This document shows positions 42,600-54,301 of a stretch of DNA of 64,000 bases, piece after piece. A model generated the notes under the pieces. The model did not search any database, was not told where the DNA came from, and saw only the letters and a list, made by a program, of their open reading frames with translations. The first letter of the stretch is position 1. Each line of letters opens with the position of its first letter. The position numbers were made by a program, and so were the translations under genes. The stretch lies in NCBI GenBank assembly GCA_015178975.1, contig WHVD01000026.1, forward strand, positions 1 through 64,000, given 5' to 3'. The stretch is from Hysterangium stoloniferum. Its lineage: Eukaryota; Basidiomycota; Agaricomycetes; Hysterangiales; Hysterangiaceae.

Positions 42600-45500
42600 A
42601 TGGCTGCAACGACAGCGACCACGACCGATTTGCAGCGGAGAGTCTCTTTGAAAGCGTCGAGCGTTAGTTCGTCAGCAGCGCCGATCTCGCAGCCCACACA
42701 GCCCACAGAATGGGGGAGTAACTTTTGGGTGACACTGATCGACCCTCAGGTATGTCTTTGACGCTTTGTCACAGTTCTGTCTGCGGTCGCTGATCTAAAT
42801 GATGTCCCTTATTGAACGTTCGGGCACAGACTGGTACCCAGTTCTATGCTTGTCCTTCAACGGGGGAGACAACTTGGGATGCACCAGCGGGCAATTTTGT
42901 GTTAGTATGATTAGGCTTCTGTTGTTTTTTTTTCCCTTCAATGCTGATCTAATTGCAATTGTTTAGATTACCCCCTTCTTCGGATGGCGAATGGTGGGAG
43001 CTCCGAGACGAAACGCGAGGCGGTATACCCTATTATTATCACACTAAAAACGGGGAGACGACCTGGGACAAACCTGAGGGATTTGTTATACCTCTAGGGG
43101 TCATACAGGTACGCAATGTTCATCTTTAGGCGGGTGGGCCTTCCCTGCGGTTGTAAGGACCCAACTCGCACTGAAAAGATGTCTAGAAAGACGTCCAAGC
43201 GAGCTAAAGTATTAACGATACTCTTTTTAGAATACAACTCTAGGCCGAAAACTGTCTCAATCTACCCGTCGCCATTCTCAACTATTCCCAGCCCAATCCC
43301 AATCTTCTCCCAGCAAGCGTCATGTTTCTCGCAACCCCCCATCCGTTATCAGTGAGCATACTGAAGTCGCAAGCGCCAATGAAAAGAGCGATCGGGAAAG
43401 GGTCTCCCGAGCTGTAGGCAAAGAACGCGACCATACCCCTACAAAAGACCGCGAACGCGAGTATGAAAGGGAACACACGCCTATAAAGGAGAATGATCGC
43501 ATATCTGCTAAGGAACACACACCGGCCAAGAATCGCACATCTGCCAAAGAACGTACACCCCCAAAGTCACACGCTTCAGCTACGCCTCAAGCCCGTGAAC
43601 GTACCCTCTCCTCGCCAGCATCCGCCTCGTCCTCCCGCAACCGCTCCAAAACCCCCGCACGAGCCGAACAAAGTCTCACTGCGGCCGTAGAATACATATC
43701 TGGTTCGGGAGGATCGAACGTCGGTGTTGTGAGTGCGCCGGAAGTCAGAGAACGAGAACGGGAGAGAACGCAGAGTACGAGAGTGAATAGCAGTACCCAC
43801 GCGACACCGAACGGCAGTACAACCCACGTCCCTCACACTACATTTGCGCCACTTGCCTCTTCATCTCCACGTCGGCCGATCACCACCCTTCCAGCTCTGT
43901 CATTGTCGACTCCCGCTGTGCCAATTGTAACATCTACTCAGTCGCCAACACAGCGTGTTTATCCACCGAGTGCCTTCTCAGGTCAAGCACAACGCTCCGC
44001 TTCTGCTTCTACGCCCCCGATGGTCGTGGCAGTAGACCGTGAGAGGGCAAGGCCAAGGAGGCATACCAATTTAAATGGGGGAACCATCAGTATTGGAGCG
44101 CCGGTGTTAGATATGGGTGGGCAGTTTATCTTTGACATTCAACTGTCATTCCTACAGCTGTATTCTAATTATATCTTATACCAGCCGCCACGCAAGCCAT
44201 GTCACCAATTAAGCGCGGTGGACAGCCGATCCATGTCACCACGAAACGGCTAAGTACCGGGTGCGTCAAACCCTCAATCTAACATATTGCCTTCATCTGA
44301 ACTGAACCCACTCGCCCATCCAGCGACCACCCCACTCTCCCGCGCGACCTCGTCATCGACATTCAACAATTCGCCCAGTCCGACTTCGCAAGGCGCTACT
44401 TCTCAACCCACAAAGAAGGTGTACTATGGCGGAGGCGCGTCCCAGTGGAAAAAATGATGATGTGGCAAAAGGTACGTCCCCATCTTCACCATATATTGCT
44501 TCTTAACCTCTTACTCGGTATATCTCCCCTCTGCAGGCATCCCTCACTACACCTCTGTTACTAACCCCGAAGCCCCTTCATGCACCCGCTCTTCGGGCCT
44601 TCAAAACGATCCAACGAATCATGGGCGACCGTGATCGTGACCGACCTACCCCGTCTACGCCTTCTCTCCGCCACACCGATTCGGCGTCATCCCTACAGTT
44701 CCACCAGAGCGCTAATGCGCTATTGGAGGAGGAGAGGTCGTTGTTGGGAGAAGGGCTGGACAAAGGCGAGGGGTTGAGGGATGAGATATATTGTCAAGTT
44801 GTGAAGCAGTTGAGTGGGAATGGGAGTACGTGAGTGCTGGTTCTTGTTCTTTTTATCATATTGGAATGGTTGGGTTGAACGGTACAATCCTTGAATTATG
44901 ACTGATAGGGAAAGTACCTTCCGTGGCTGGCAGCTCCTATGCGTCCTCCTCGTCACCTTTCCCCCGTCGAAGAACTTTGAGCCGTACGTCCGTGCGTGGA
45001 TGCAGGAGCGTACAACGCACACCGAAGGACGAATTGACGTAATGGCGCGGTATGGGCTCCATCGGCTCGAGACAATCTCAAAGAAGGGGCCGAGAGGGAA
45101 GGCTCCCAGTATCACCGAGATTGAGATAGCTAGTGTAAGTCCATTCACCTTCCACTATCCAACCGCACACACGCGCCTCACCTTTCATCGCTCCGCCAGG
45201 ACGCCGCCTTCAATCCCTCGACTTTCGGGGAACCCCTCGACGCCATATATCGCCTCCAATCGCGCACCTACCCGACGCTCAAAATTCCCGTTATCCTCCC
45301 CTTCTTGGCAGACGGGATCCTCGCCCTCGGGGGCACGAAATCCGAAGGAATCTTCCGTGTTCCAGGGGACGCCGACGCCGTCTCCTCCCTGCGCCTCCGG
45401 ATTGACAAAGGGATTTATACCCTCGACGGGGTGGACGACCCGCACGTCCCCGCGTCGCTCTTTAAACTTTGGCTGCGCGAACTGCGCTTCCCTCTGGTGC

Positions 45501-45957
45501 CACAAGAACTTTACAACGACTGTGTCTCTTGCGCGTCTGACCCTGGACTCGTGATAAGCATGGTGGGAAGGCTCCCGACGCTGAATCGGCGGGTGGTGTT
45601 GTTTGTGGTGAGCTTTTTGCAGCTGTTCTTAGAGGAGAAGGTGTGTGTGGTTACGAAGATGAGCGCGGAGAATTTGGCGCTGGTTATGGCGCCGAATGTG
45701 TTGAGGTGTGCAAGTGAGATGATGGGGGTTGTGTTTACGAATGCGCAGTGAGTGGCTCTCTTTCCCCCTCTTCATTTTGTGAGATACAGTACTAAGGAGT
45801 ATTTGTGTTCGTTAAATGTAGGTATGAGCAACAGTTTGTGTTGAATCTGCTTTTGCACCTGCGTTGCGATCAGGTGGACCCTGACTATATCCCCGAACAC
45901 GGCAAGGGTCCTGCGGCTGGGCGCAAGTCCTATCAAAAGTCGCGTAGGAAAACGTAA
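42600..45957 (+). CDS. RhoGAP protein with two WW domains and MyTH4 (ARHGAP39-like)
   Basis: Ten exons: 42600-42749, 42830-42900, 42967-43108, 43231-44116, 44185-44260, 44324-44471, 44537-44829, 44909-45134, 45200-45747, 45822-45957; every junction is GT..AG and in phase, giving 891 residues. WW1 (FWVTLIDPQ..TGTQFYACPSTGETTWDAP) and WW2 (WWELRDETRGGIPYYYHTKNGETTWDKP) lie in the first 120 residues. A long Ser/Thr/Arg-rich disordered segment follows, then MyTH4 (LVIDIQQFAQSDFARRYF.. to RGWQLLCVLLVTFPPS) and RhoGAP with the arginine finger GIFRVPG. The C-terminus is short and basic. RhoGAPs speed GTP hydrolysis by Rho/Cdc42 and act in polarity and septation. WW-MyTH4-RhoGAP order matches animal ARHGAP39/Vilse. 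The ATG at 42600 is the first in frame after an upstream stop-free leader. Confidence 0.95.
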
Positions 45958-47864
45958 CCCAAGTGGTGGATACCTGCTGCATCGTTTGTCCTATCTCTCT
46001 CTCTCTCTTTTTTTCTCTCCCTCTCCCTCCTTTTCATCTCCCCTCATTGGATTTTCATTCTTGCCCTTACTACATTCTTTTGATTAACTATTACCACTTC
46101 CTCTGTTGTCGTTCTTATCGCTTTGCTTTCATTCGGTCCATATCATCACGCCCAAGTTCAATTCTCAGATTACCCTCCTTCGTCGTCCGCGCTTCTTGCC
46201 GGCCTCCCACTCTTTGTAACTCATTGTATTACCTTTGCACAGCTGAGGTTGCGTGGCGTCGATAATACCTACACATTACTATATTCACCCGTAGATTTTT
46301 GATACCTATCCTGGACTACATTGTGTAGATATGATATATGTATACTAATTATTGCGTTCTTGTGATGCTTGCGTCTAAGTGGCTATGCTATTAGGATGAC
46401 GTATTGACATGTACACATGCAATCGCGAGCGTGTCTCAAGCAGCCGCGCCACGCCTGGCACCGATTTCAATGTATCAGAGTTCTACGTTTCAAAAAGGAC
46501 ATCCGCGTATACACTTTTACTCTGAGAGAATACCTCCAACCAAAGTCAGCACAGATGTTAATCCATAGTGGGCAGGTGTGTATTCATAGAGTTAGTAGTC
46601 GCTTCACGATTGGATTAATGATGACGGATGGTTCAGATACGGTCTTTTGTGTAGATTGTGGACTGTTTGTCGGATTTTATCTTCGTTACACTGGAGGGGT
46701 CAAAATATTTTGTGCCAGCCTTGTGCTGAGCCAAAGCAGTTAGTTCCCCTAAAATGCCTGATGGGTCATTATTAGATTTTCAGGAGAGGGGAACGGTTAA
46801 CAAGGTTTGGGTAACTACGGCGTACTTTGTGTGAGAGACAGCCAATTTGGAAGACCCAACACGAAGAGAGGAGACGTCGTGAGTCGAGTCAAAACCTGTC
46901 AAACTTAACCACGACAGCTCTAATAACTGGCTTGAGTCAAGTCCCGAATATAGCCTGAGTTGGATATAGGGTTAGTTAGTAGGTGTCATTAAAAACATAC
47001 CAGCGAACGGCCACCAATAGCCGCCGATCTTGCATCCTAAAAAAGATTGGATTTCTGAAGTTCTATGGCCAAGTGCCAGCTCCTGTCCCTATGGGATCCA
47101 ATGCGCCCTACCATTTCAACAACACAACCGTGCCAGCCGCTTTGCCGTCGCAGTTAGTGACCGAACCGGTAATCGAACCGAGATCAAGACATTTATCAAC
47201 GATACTTTTGTTGCGAGTGTCCAGACTAATTATTTATGGTTCCAAGTCAGAGAAAACAGGTTCAAAATTTGGAAGATAGCACAAGCTCAATGCAAAATCA
47301 TATTGTGGTGCTGTGATCAGCCTGTGCCTTCTCGCCGCTGTGACGTTGGGCAAGCAAATAGATTTTTATTGTGACGCCAAGAAGAGGACAAGGGCCAGAA
47401 GAAAATAAAGTGGCCATGAGCTAGTAGGAGAAAGACCAGGTTGATCAGTCTTTGTAGATCAAAAACGGATTTATTCGAGATGTGTCACGTAAACTGGGTC
47501 ACTGGCTACCAAATTTATTGACTCTTAGTGCAATAACTGCCATTCGATGGTTATTATGGCAGTGGTTGTGTATACATAGATGAGATGTGTAAAGTTTGGA
47601 CAGCCGAACAGGCGCCGGAAGGATCGTAGTAGACGTGCCAGTTCTGTACTGCATACACAGCGCAAATAGCAAATAACTGGGTGGCACAAGTATATCAAAT
47701 ATGTATCCCCTTCTGACAAACTTAAATGAGACGCTGCGGGACAAGGTTTGATTGGTACATTCGGAGCAACCCAATCATAGGCTTTCAATCGTTATAAAAT
47801 GCATATTATGCAGCAGGTATGGCTCCAGAGAGTTCCCTACAGCACTAGTGAGACTTCGTCACAT
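45958..47864. other. Gene-free interval
   Basis: It begins with the pyrimidine-rich 3' side of the RhoGAP gene. A dispersed repeat is at 46630-46810. Short frames elsewhere show no domain. Confidence 0.5.
46630..46810. repeat. Dispersed repeat, copy 1
   Basis: Matches 52200-52380 at roughly 85 percent by eye, including GATTGTGGACTGTTTGT, GGATTTTATCTTCGTT and CCTAAAATGCCTGATGGGTC. Type unknown; no terminal motif was resolved. Confidence 0.75.
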
Positions 47865-48736
47865 ATGGAATATTCACAACTTGAAATCATCCCTCACACC
47901 TCACCTTTCTCACCATCCAGTGAAGTTTCATCCATTAAGGTATTCCAATCCAGACTATCTCTTACAATTTGACTGACAGTTTTTTTCAGACATTTTACAG
48001 ACTAATCCTGCCATACCTCCATATCCTCCGAGACACTTACTTTGTCCGCTCGGTTGCCATCTACAAGCAGGGGAAATCGAAGGCGGAGCATGAATTCGCT
48101 GCCGTGGAGATTTTAGGTCCACAATCGTCGAAGTCGGTTTTAATCGTAGAACGCACCCCTGACGGAACTGCATTCAGTGGTACATATCGCATACTTTCTT
48201 CACACAATTTTGTGGGAGCAAAAGACACCATCATTAGCCTTGATCCACACACTTTCGACGAAGTCGCCCGAGGGAGGTCCGCCACGCTTTTACAGCGTTT
48301 TATATTTGATTCTCCCCCGGGACGAGGTACATTCCCCGCCGTCGACTTTTGTCATATTATCGCCAGTATATCAGCGTACCAGGAGTCATACACTCTTCTG
48401 GGCAGCTCTTGCTATTGGTTTGCAGGCATGGTCATGAAGATGGCCCAGGAATGCTTTCCCGTGAAACAGACCGTCGGCAATGGAAACATTGCGGGGCGGT
48501 GCAAAGGCATCAAGATTTTTTTTCCTCAACCGAAGGCGATGCGCGACATTATGTCCCTCTATAAGACAAAGAGAAAGGAAGAAGGATCCTCTTTTAAATA
48601 TATCATTGAAGCTGTTCTAGTGATCACAGAACAGAGGATGCTTAGCGAACTTGTGCCACCATCACAACAGGGAGGATTACTGCCAGTCGCAGGCATTGAA
48701 ATAGTAACTTCTCCAGAAAATCGGCGTCCAACCTGA
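47865..48736 (+). CDS. Conserved-looking protein of unknown function, two exons
   Basis: Exon 1 47865-47939 (25 codons, MEYSQLEIIPHTSPF..), intron 47940-47989 (50 nt, branch-like TTTGACTGAC and a T7 tract before CAG), exon 2 47990-48736. The protein has 273 residues. The intron model is preferred because exon 2 has no early ATG and the junction is in phase. Features: FVRSVAIYKQGKSKAEHEFAAVEILG near the start, LLGSSCYWFAGMVMKMAQECFP in the middle and a basic IKIFFPQPKAMRD..KTKRKEEG stretch. It resembles uncharacterised agaricomycete proteins with a CYWFA motif; function unknown. It has no signal peptide or membrane segment that I can see. Confidence 0.7.
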
Positions 48737-51696
48737 TGCTACGTTCATTTTGTATCTGAGTAGGGATTGACTGTATCCCACTTCTTTTCTTATCCTCCAA
48801 TAAAGCTGCCAGTCCACGTTGTGATATAATTCATATCATATCATATTAGTCCCCAGGCCCTATAGTTGTATCGAGGTTGTGCACGCTCTGAAAGGAAATC
48901 GGTCATTGTGAAGACAAGATAGTTACGAGTTTGAGGATTTAGATTACGAAATGTCTGGCATCTCCTGACTATGCGTGGTACGAGATATATATAGTCATTG
49001 AAAAGGTGGACTAGACAAACCGAGGGGGGTCATCGGGAAAGGAGCACCGCCCTTAAGTGGTCTTTAGCAATGATGCCTAGCCGATGGCGCATGTTCTACA
49101 GATACCGAAGTGTGCTTTCAAATACCGAAATGCACTAGAATTACAAAGGATCACCGAACACGTGATCTTCTTCAATTCTGGAAAGTATTGGAAACTGGCC
49201 CCATGTTATAATCGGGATCTTTTCTAGTCTTCAAAATAATTGTAACGCTCTAGTTCAACGGACCCATCAATTGAGCTAGCCAAGATATCTTCTGGTAAAA
49301 AATAAGTTATTGTCTAGTTCCCTTCCTTGTATGATTGAACTCGAAAGAATATGTGGGTTGGGTTGTGAGTAGTCGTCCTTCAGGGACACGCAAGATAGTA
49401 ATGGCCGTCAGAGTAGCAATGACATCCCTCAAATGATTAAATGACTCCTAACTATCACATCGAAAACCAGCCTTCAGATCGTACTGCCTGCGTTTAGCAA
49501 AGCCTCGAAAGCTAGCGTTCAGATTCAAGATATAAGCGCCCACGGGTACCGAAGATGGGGTTATAATTGTCTTACATTCCAAATAATCTTGGAAGGAACT
49601 TTACGTTCTTGATCGTAAAAAAAAAACGCAAGGCCAGTGGAGACCCAAATAAATGTAGGTTATCTAGCACTGGGGCATCAGTGCCCCTGGCGGGCCGGAA
49701 TGGGACTTACAGGTATTAGATCTTCTTCTGAGTTACGCAGGAAGAAGAATTGGAAAATCTCCACGATCCATGGAGTAACTTGACTTGAATCTATGGCTGA
49801 CTTGTGGGTAAAAAAGCAGACTAACCTTGACATAATTCATCCTTCCAACCGAGACGGATGAATATTGGAATTCATTCAGATGGCCTTGAACTGAGCAAAA
49901 CTGATATTGAGCCATATCCCATATGTATCCCCAGTGCACATTCTGCCACCTTAGGTACCTCCTACAGCTGATCGCAGAAAGCTTCCTGTAATTTCAGCGT
50001 GGGCTACAAGTCTATGAAAATATCCTGCCCAAGTTCCCCCAAACATCCTCGGTGGCAGGTGCTGACACTGATAAGGATCACAAGAAAGCCATATTTCTTT
50101 AGCGGCCACATCACTGCTCTTATAACCAGGAGTAGAGAACGCCTTACAAGAGTGTAGCCATCGTTGTGTTAGGATGTAGGTGGCAGCAAGTCAGCAAAAA
50201 TATAGGGGGAGAGTGCGGTGGCTAGCGGGCTCTGCTGACACCTTTTTGTGAAACGAAGGCACCAAAAAGGGCCTGATTCAAAAAGGAAACAATATCAACC
50301 GCGTGGGGACAATCACTCGTGGAGTGCAGTGTCGGAGGGACAGCAACGACAGGTCCCCAAATGCTGCATGAGGCCTCTCTCCATCACTAGGAAGGCCAAT
50401 AATTGGTGTGGTTTACTTATACAGCGACGACAGCAAAGTATTGCCTCCCAATCGTATTTCATCCTCTGTCAATATTTAGACTAAGAATATTATCAATGTG
50501 TAGTATGCCCGAAGATCTCTATGGTTGAGGAATGGCAGAATGTCAGGGAAGGTGAGTCGGAGGTTATATATGTATAGGCCCTTGGATTTGCATCCAGTCA
50601 CGTACTGCGGTAGTTTAAGATTATATATGAGGTATAACCTATATAATCCAACAAAGACGCGGGGCAATTTCTTTTTTTTTTGAAGCATCCGTAGTACTGT
50701 TCCTAGACCGCATAATGTTCCGGTTGTCTGAGTAGATGACAATTAACTTATTGTAAACGGATAAGGACTACAATAAATATCTTATCTTATATACGCCTAA
50801 TATCACCGCACGGACCATGCTCCTTGTAGCTCACATTCCATATTCTCAAAACTCAACACATTTTAATCAAACACGAGATTCGGGAAAGCTACAAGCCGAG
50901 CTCTCAGACCTATTATATTAAATTAAGAAGATCTAGATCCTATAGCAGATTTTTGCTACGTCAGTTTAATAAACTACTAAGGATATATTTAATACCTATC
51001 ATACGCTGTTCTACTTCTCACTTACCGGATGTGAGTTGGCTCGACGTGGGTTTGTCAATAATGTTGAAAGTCGGTCCTGTACCATTTTTTGCTTTAATTG
51101 GAACCATCTCTCACTTGGAAAATCACCTTATTGATTGATATGGCTTTAGGCGAGAATGGCTAAACGCCTGACCCCGGGAATACCTTTCCATCCCAAGATA
51201 TTTGCGCGCCAAATACTGTATAATCTGCCCTATTCCCGGAGGTCTGACTTCTAAAATGCGTCACGGATTTGCATTAGTATTGGACGAAGGTGTTCCCATA
51301 CATACAGACATAACCCACAATCACTTGAAATTATTACAGCTTGACGGTGTGACATAAGAGAACGGAGAAGAAGGTGGTCCAGATTGTTGGGGCTTGGTAG
51401 AGGTATATATTTAGTGATGCCTGGCTTTGGCTCGGCTCATTGTTCCAAAAGCCGTCGTTGAGCCGTGGGAAATATTACATAATGCCGAAAGTAACTTGTA
51501 TCAAAAAATTCAAGATATTCAGGCAGTTCAGGTACAGTTTCCTTAAATTTGGTCATGCACACAGTGAAACAAAATTGACAATTGTTATGACAAGATTGCT
51601 ACAACTCTGGGTAACTCTGGGTATTAGGGAGAATTTAGTTGTCCCTTTACATATGTATATGTGTATCCCATCCAAGTTGCACATTTGAAAGCCTAT
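48737..51696. other. About 3 kb with no recognised feature
   Basis: No frame longer than about 90 codons and none with a known motif. Base composition is AT-leaning. A run of A (49619-49627) and T (50671-50680) occur. It may be old, decayed repeat sequence. Confidence 0.5.
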
Positions 51697-51930
51697 TGTC
51701 AAATGGGCTCACAGGTGGGTCACACAAGTTGACAGGACCACAGTGTCTAGAACAAGACTGGATACAGAACTGTGTAGCATATGGTGGGGGAACTCCCTGG
51801 GCTATATATGCCATGATCACATGTAACAGAACTAAAGGTGGAACAAAAGGCAAATGCAACAAATGGTGAACACAACAAAAGGCAAATGGGATCAAGGGTG
51901 AATGCATAAGACTGGGTTGCCAGGCTTACA
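51697..51930 (+). repeat. LTR-like repeat, family H
   Basis: Begins TGTCAAATGGG, ends AGGCTTACA, and shares GTGGTCACACAAGTTGACAGG-type core sequence with 29752-29979. Flanks do not match, so no TSD. Confidence 0.7.
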
Positions 51931-52199
51931 ACATCTGTCCTTTCAACATTAAAAGGAATAGATAAAACATATTCATGCATAACAGGGAAATTGAGATCTT
52001 TCTAAGGTTATGTTCTTCTGATGAAGCACATGACAAGATATATTAATTTTCACCAGGTAAAGTAGACAAAGCAAGGAAGGATGTGGATGGATGCTGCACA
52101 TGATGATGCTTAGCAGATGGTGTATATTCTACGGATGACGAACTTTGAAAGGGACTGGAATTGCGAAAGGGAGACACAAGGAGATAACCATGGCTATCA

Positions 52200-52380
52200 G
52201 AGTAGAAATATCATCGTCTTTCATGCAGATTGTGGACTGTTTGTTGGATTTTATCTTCGTTCCACTGGGAGTGAAAATATTTTGTATCGGCCTTGTGCCG
52301 AGTCAAAGGGGTTAGTTCCCCTAAAATGCCTGATGGGTCATTATTTGATTTTAAGGAGAGGGGGTGAAACAGCCTGTTGA
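52200..52380. repeat. Dispersed repeat, copy 2
   Basis: Second copy of the repeat at 46630-46810, same orientation. Confidence 0.75.
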
Positions 52381-52459
52381 GATAGACTCGAGCGCCCAAG
52401 CCTACATCAAGTCTACAAGACAACGCTAAGTAGTATTGCCCTACTCTATGTCAAGTTAA

Positions 52460-52735
52460 CACGACCATACCAAGACATTACGTGCCTTAGACATGTATAC
52501 CGCTATTATAGTTCTTTTTCTTTCTCCCATATCCGAAACCTATTTAGCTAGCTCAGTAGCGGCCTCATACCTCAGTCGAACCATTCTTACGTGTCGACTG
52601 AGGTACGTTATTATTCCTATAGTCCAGTTACAGCCAGCTCACTAAAATACATTGTAGCATACTTCGTTACAGGTAACAAATATACAGTCGAACCATTCTT
52701 ACGTGTCGACTGAGCGTACTTCGTTACACAGCCAG
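52460..52735 (+). repeat. Copia-type LTR remnant
   Basis: Contains two copies of a CATTCTTACGTGTCGACTGAG block and two of a TACTTCGTTACA block, arranged exactly like the paired blocks in the LTR at 53086-53481. Boundaries are approximate. Confidence 0.5.
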
Positions 52736-52881
52736 AATAAATGACTCGGGTGAGGAGACTGTATAATGACGAGAATAATGTATTGGTGTTTATATCTTAG
52801 CTGTAGAAGGGGGACCAAGTAAATTTGTTGACGGCCTGCCCTCCTTCCTGACTGGCTTAGTCGTATGCTCTATGGCATCGG

Positions 52882-53084
52882 TGTAATCCTGGTGCCCCCA
52901 GTCTTATGCACAGACCCTTTAGTTTTACGTGATTACATAATCACCGTGTTGTACGGTATAAGTAGCCGGGAAGTTTTCAGGACCTTAGATCTTACCGTAC
53001 GCTGCACTTGCCTGTATCTTGTTCTGCTCTGGACAATACACCGTGGTCCTGTCAACTTGTGTGACCACCAGTGATCCCAATTGA
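52882..53084 (-). repeat. LTR-like repeat, family H, inverted and truncated
   Basis: Inverse match to 29752-29979 (TGTAATCCTGGTGCCCCCAG is the mirrored end). It stops at 53084, where the copia LTR begins. Confidence 0.75.
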
Positions 53085-53085
53085 C

Positions 53086-53481
53086 TGTTGGAAATACAAG
53101 TGCGACACAGTCTATTGACCTTTTGTTTCTGATTGTTCCAAATTGACACAATTGTTATATAAATTCGTCCAACCCCTTTTGTTTAGTGTCTCATCACACT
53201 AACCTTGTTTCACATAGCGTTTGTTATTGATCTACTTATTTGTACGTGAAAAGACTACATTTCGTATTTAGTCTTTGAGCTAGGTGCATATCACCTCAGA
53301 CATTTGCATACTATTTGCGCACGACTGAGGTGAGTTAATGTTTTTCTTACTTATCTACTTGCACTTATGCAACATAGTGTAACTGTCTCGTTACAGGTAA
53401 TTGATATAGACGTTTGCATACTATTTGCGCACGACTGAGTGTAACTGTCTCGTTACAGGTTATCGTGCTTAAAGTCTTTCA
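53086..53481 (+). repeat. 5' LTR of copia element 2 (396 bp), PBS at 53482-53497
   Basis: Begins TGTTGGAAAT, has TTATATAA at about 53155 and ends CTTTCA; PBS GGTTATGGGCCCCGAG follows directly. Inside are paired repeats: GCATACTATTTGCGCACGAC twice and GTGTAACTGTCTCGTTACAG twice, so the R/U5 part has a tandem duplication. Confidence 0.8.
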
Positions 53482-53827
53482 GGTTATGGGCCCCGAGCTA
53501 TAATCTTCATCTCACCATTTATACACTGCCTTACCTTGTGAACCATGTCCCTTGCTGGTGCCATCACTACTGACACCCTCCCTAACAATGTACCCAAGCT
53601 TGACCCGAAAGGAACCAACTGGGCTATTTTCATTTTTCATTTCCAGACTGCAGTAGAAGCCAAAGAACTCTGGAATCAGTTTGATGGCAGTAATCCCTGC
53701 CCATCCCCTCTCGTCACCACTATGCCTACCACTGTTGAAACAGCAGATATCAACAAATGGCGCAAGAATGAGAGCCTAGCGAAAAACTTGCTTACCCAAC
53801 GAATCCCTGATTCAACAGCATTACGTG

Positions 53828-54301
53828 TGTGAAGAGTGGTAGAAGTTCAGACCGTTCTATATACGAAGAAATGAGTAGAAAGGAAAGATATTGACCTATT
53901 CGGTGCAATATAAGAGAAAGTGAGAGAAAGAGCACAAGATGACGAAGGAGTCAACGAGTGCGATGGTTCGAGTGGAGGCCTCGACTATTACAGTTCGAGG
54001 CCAGAAGTGTTTAGTAGTTCAGGTATTGCTACTTATGTAGTAGCTGACACGTTACCCTGATCACCGCTCGTAGTAGACCTAGTTTGTGTCTTACGAGTGG
54101 TGGTTCTTGGGTTAAAGTGTGTCTGAGTTCTAATTGGTGCTGAGTGCACCCACAAGTATACACAATGCTTCGAACTAATGAAATATGCGATATTTGAAGA
54201 ATATGAAAGATAGTAAAATATGAATAGAATATGTAAAATATAAATGAAATAAAAGGAGGGTTTTACCACAATGAAACTGTGGTAAAAGCACACTCCTCAC
54301 A
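53828..54301 (-). repeat. 3' LTR, family B
   Basis: Minus strand TGTGAGGAGTGTG..CCACTCTTCACA, 474 bp. Confidence 0.93.

Noticed and set aside
43576..43836. Minus-strand frame opposite the RhoGAP linker
   Set aside because: The plus-strand multi-exon model is in phase throughout and contains known domains; this is a shadow in a Ser/Arg-rich region.
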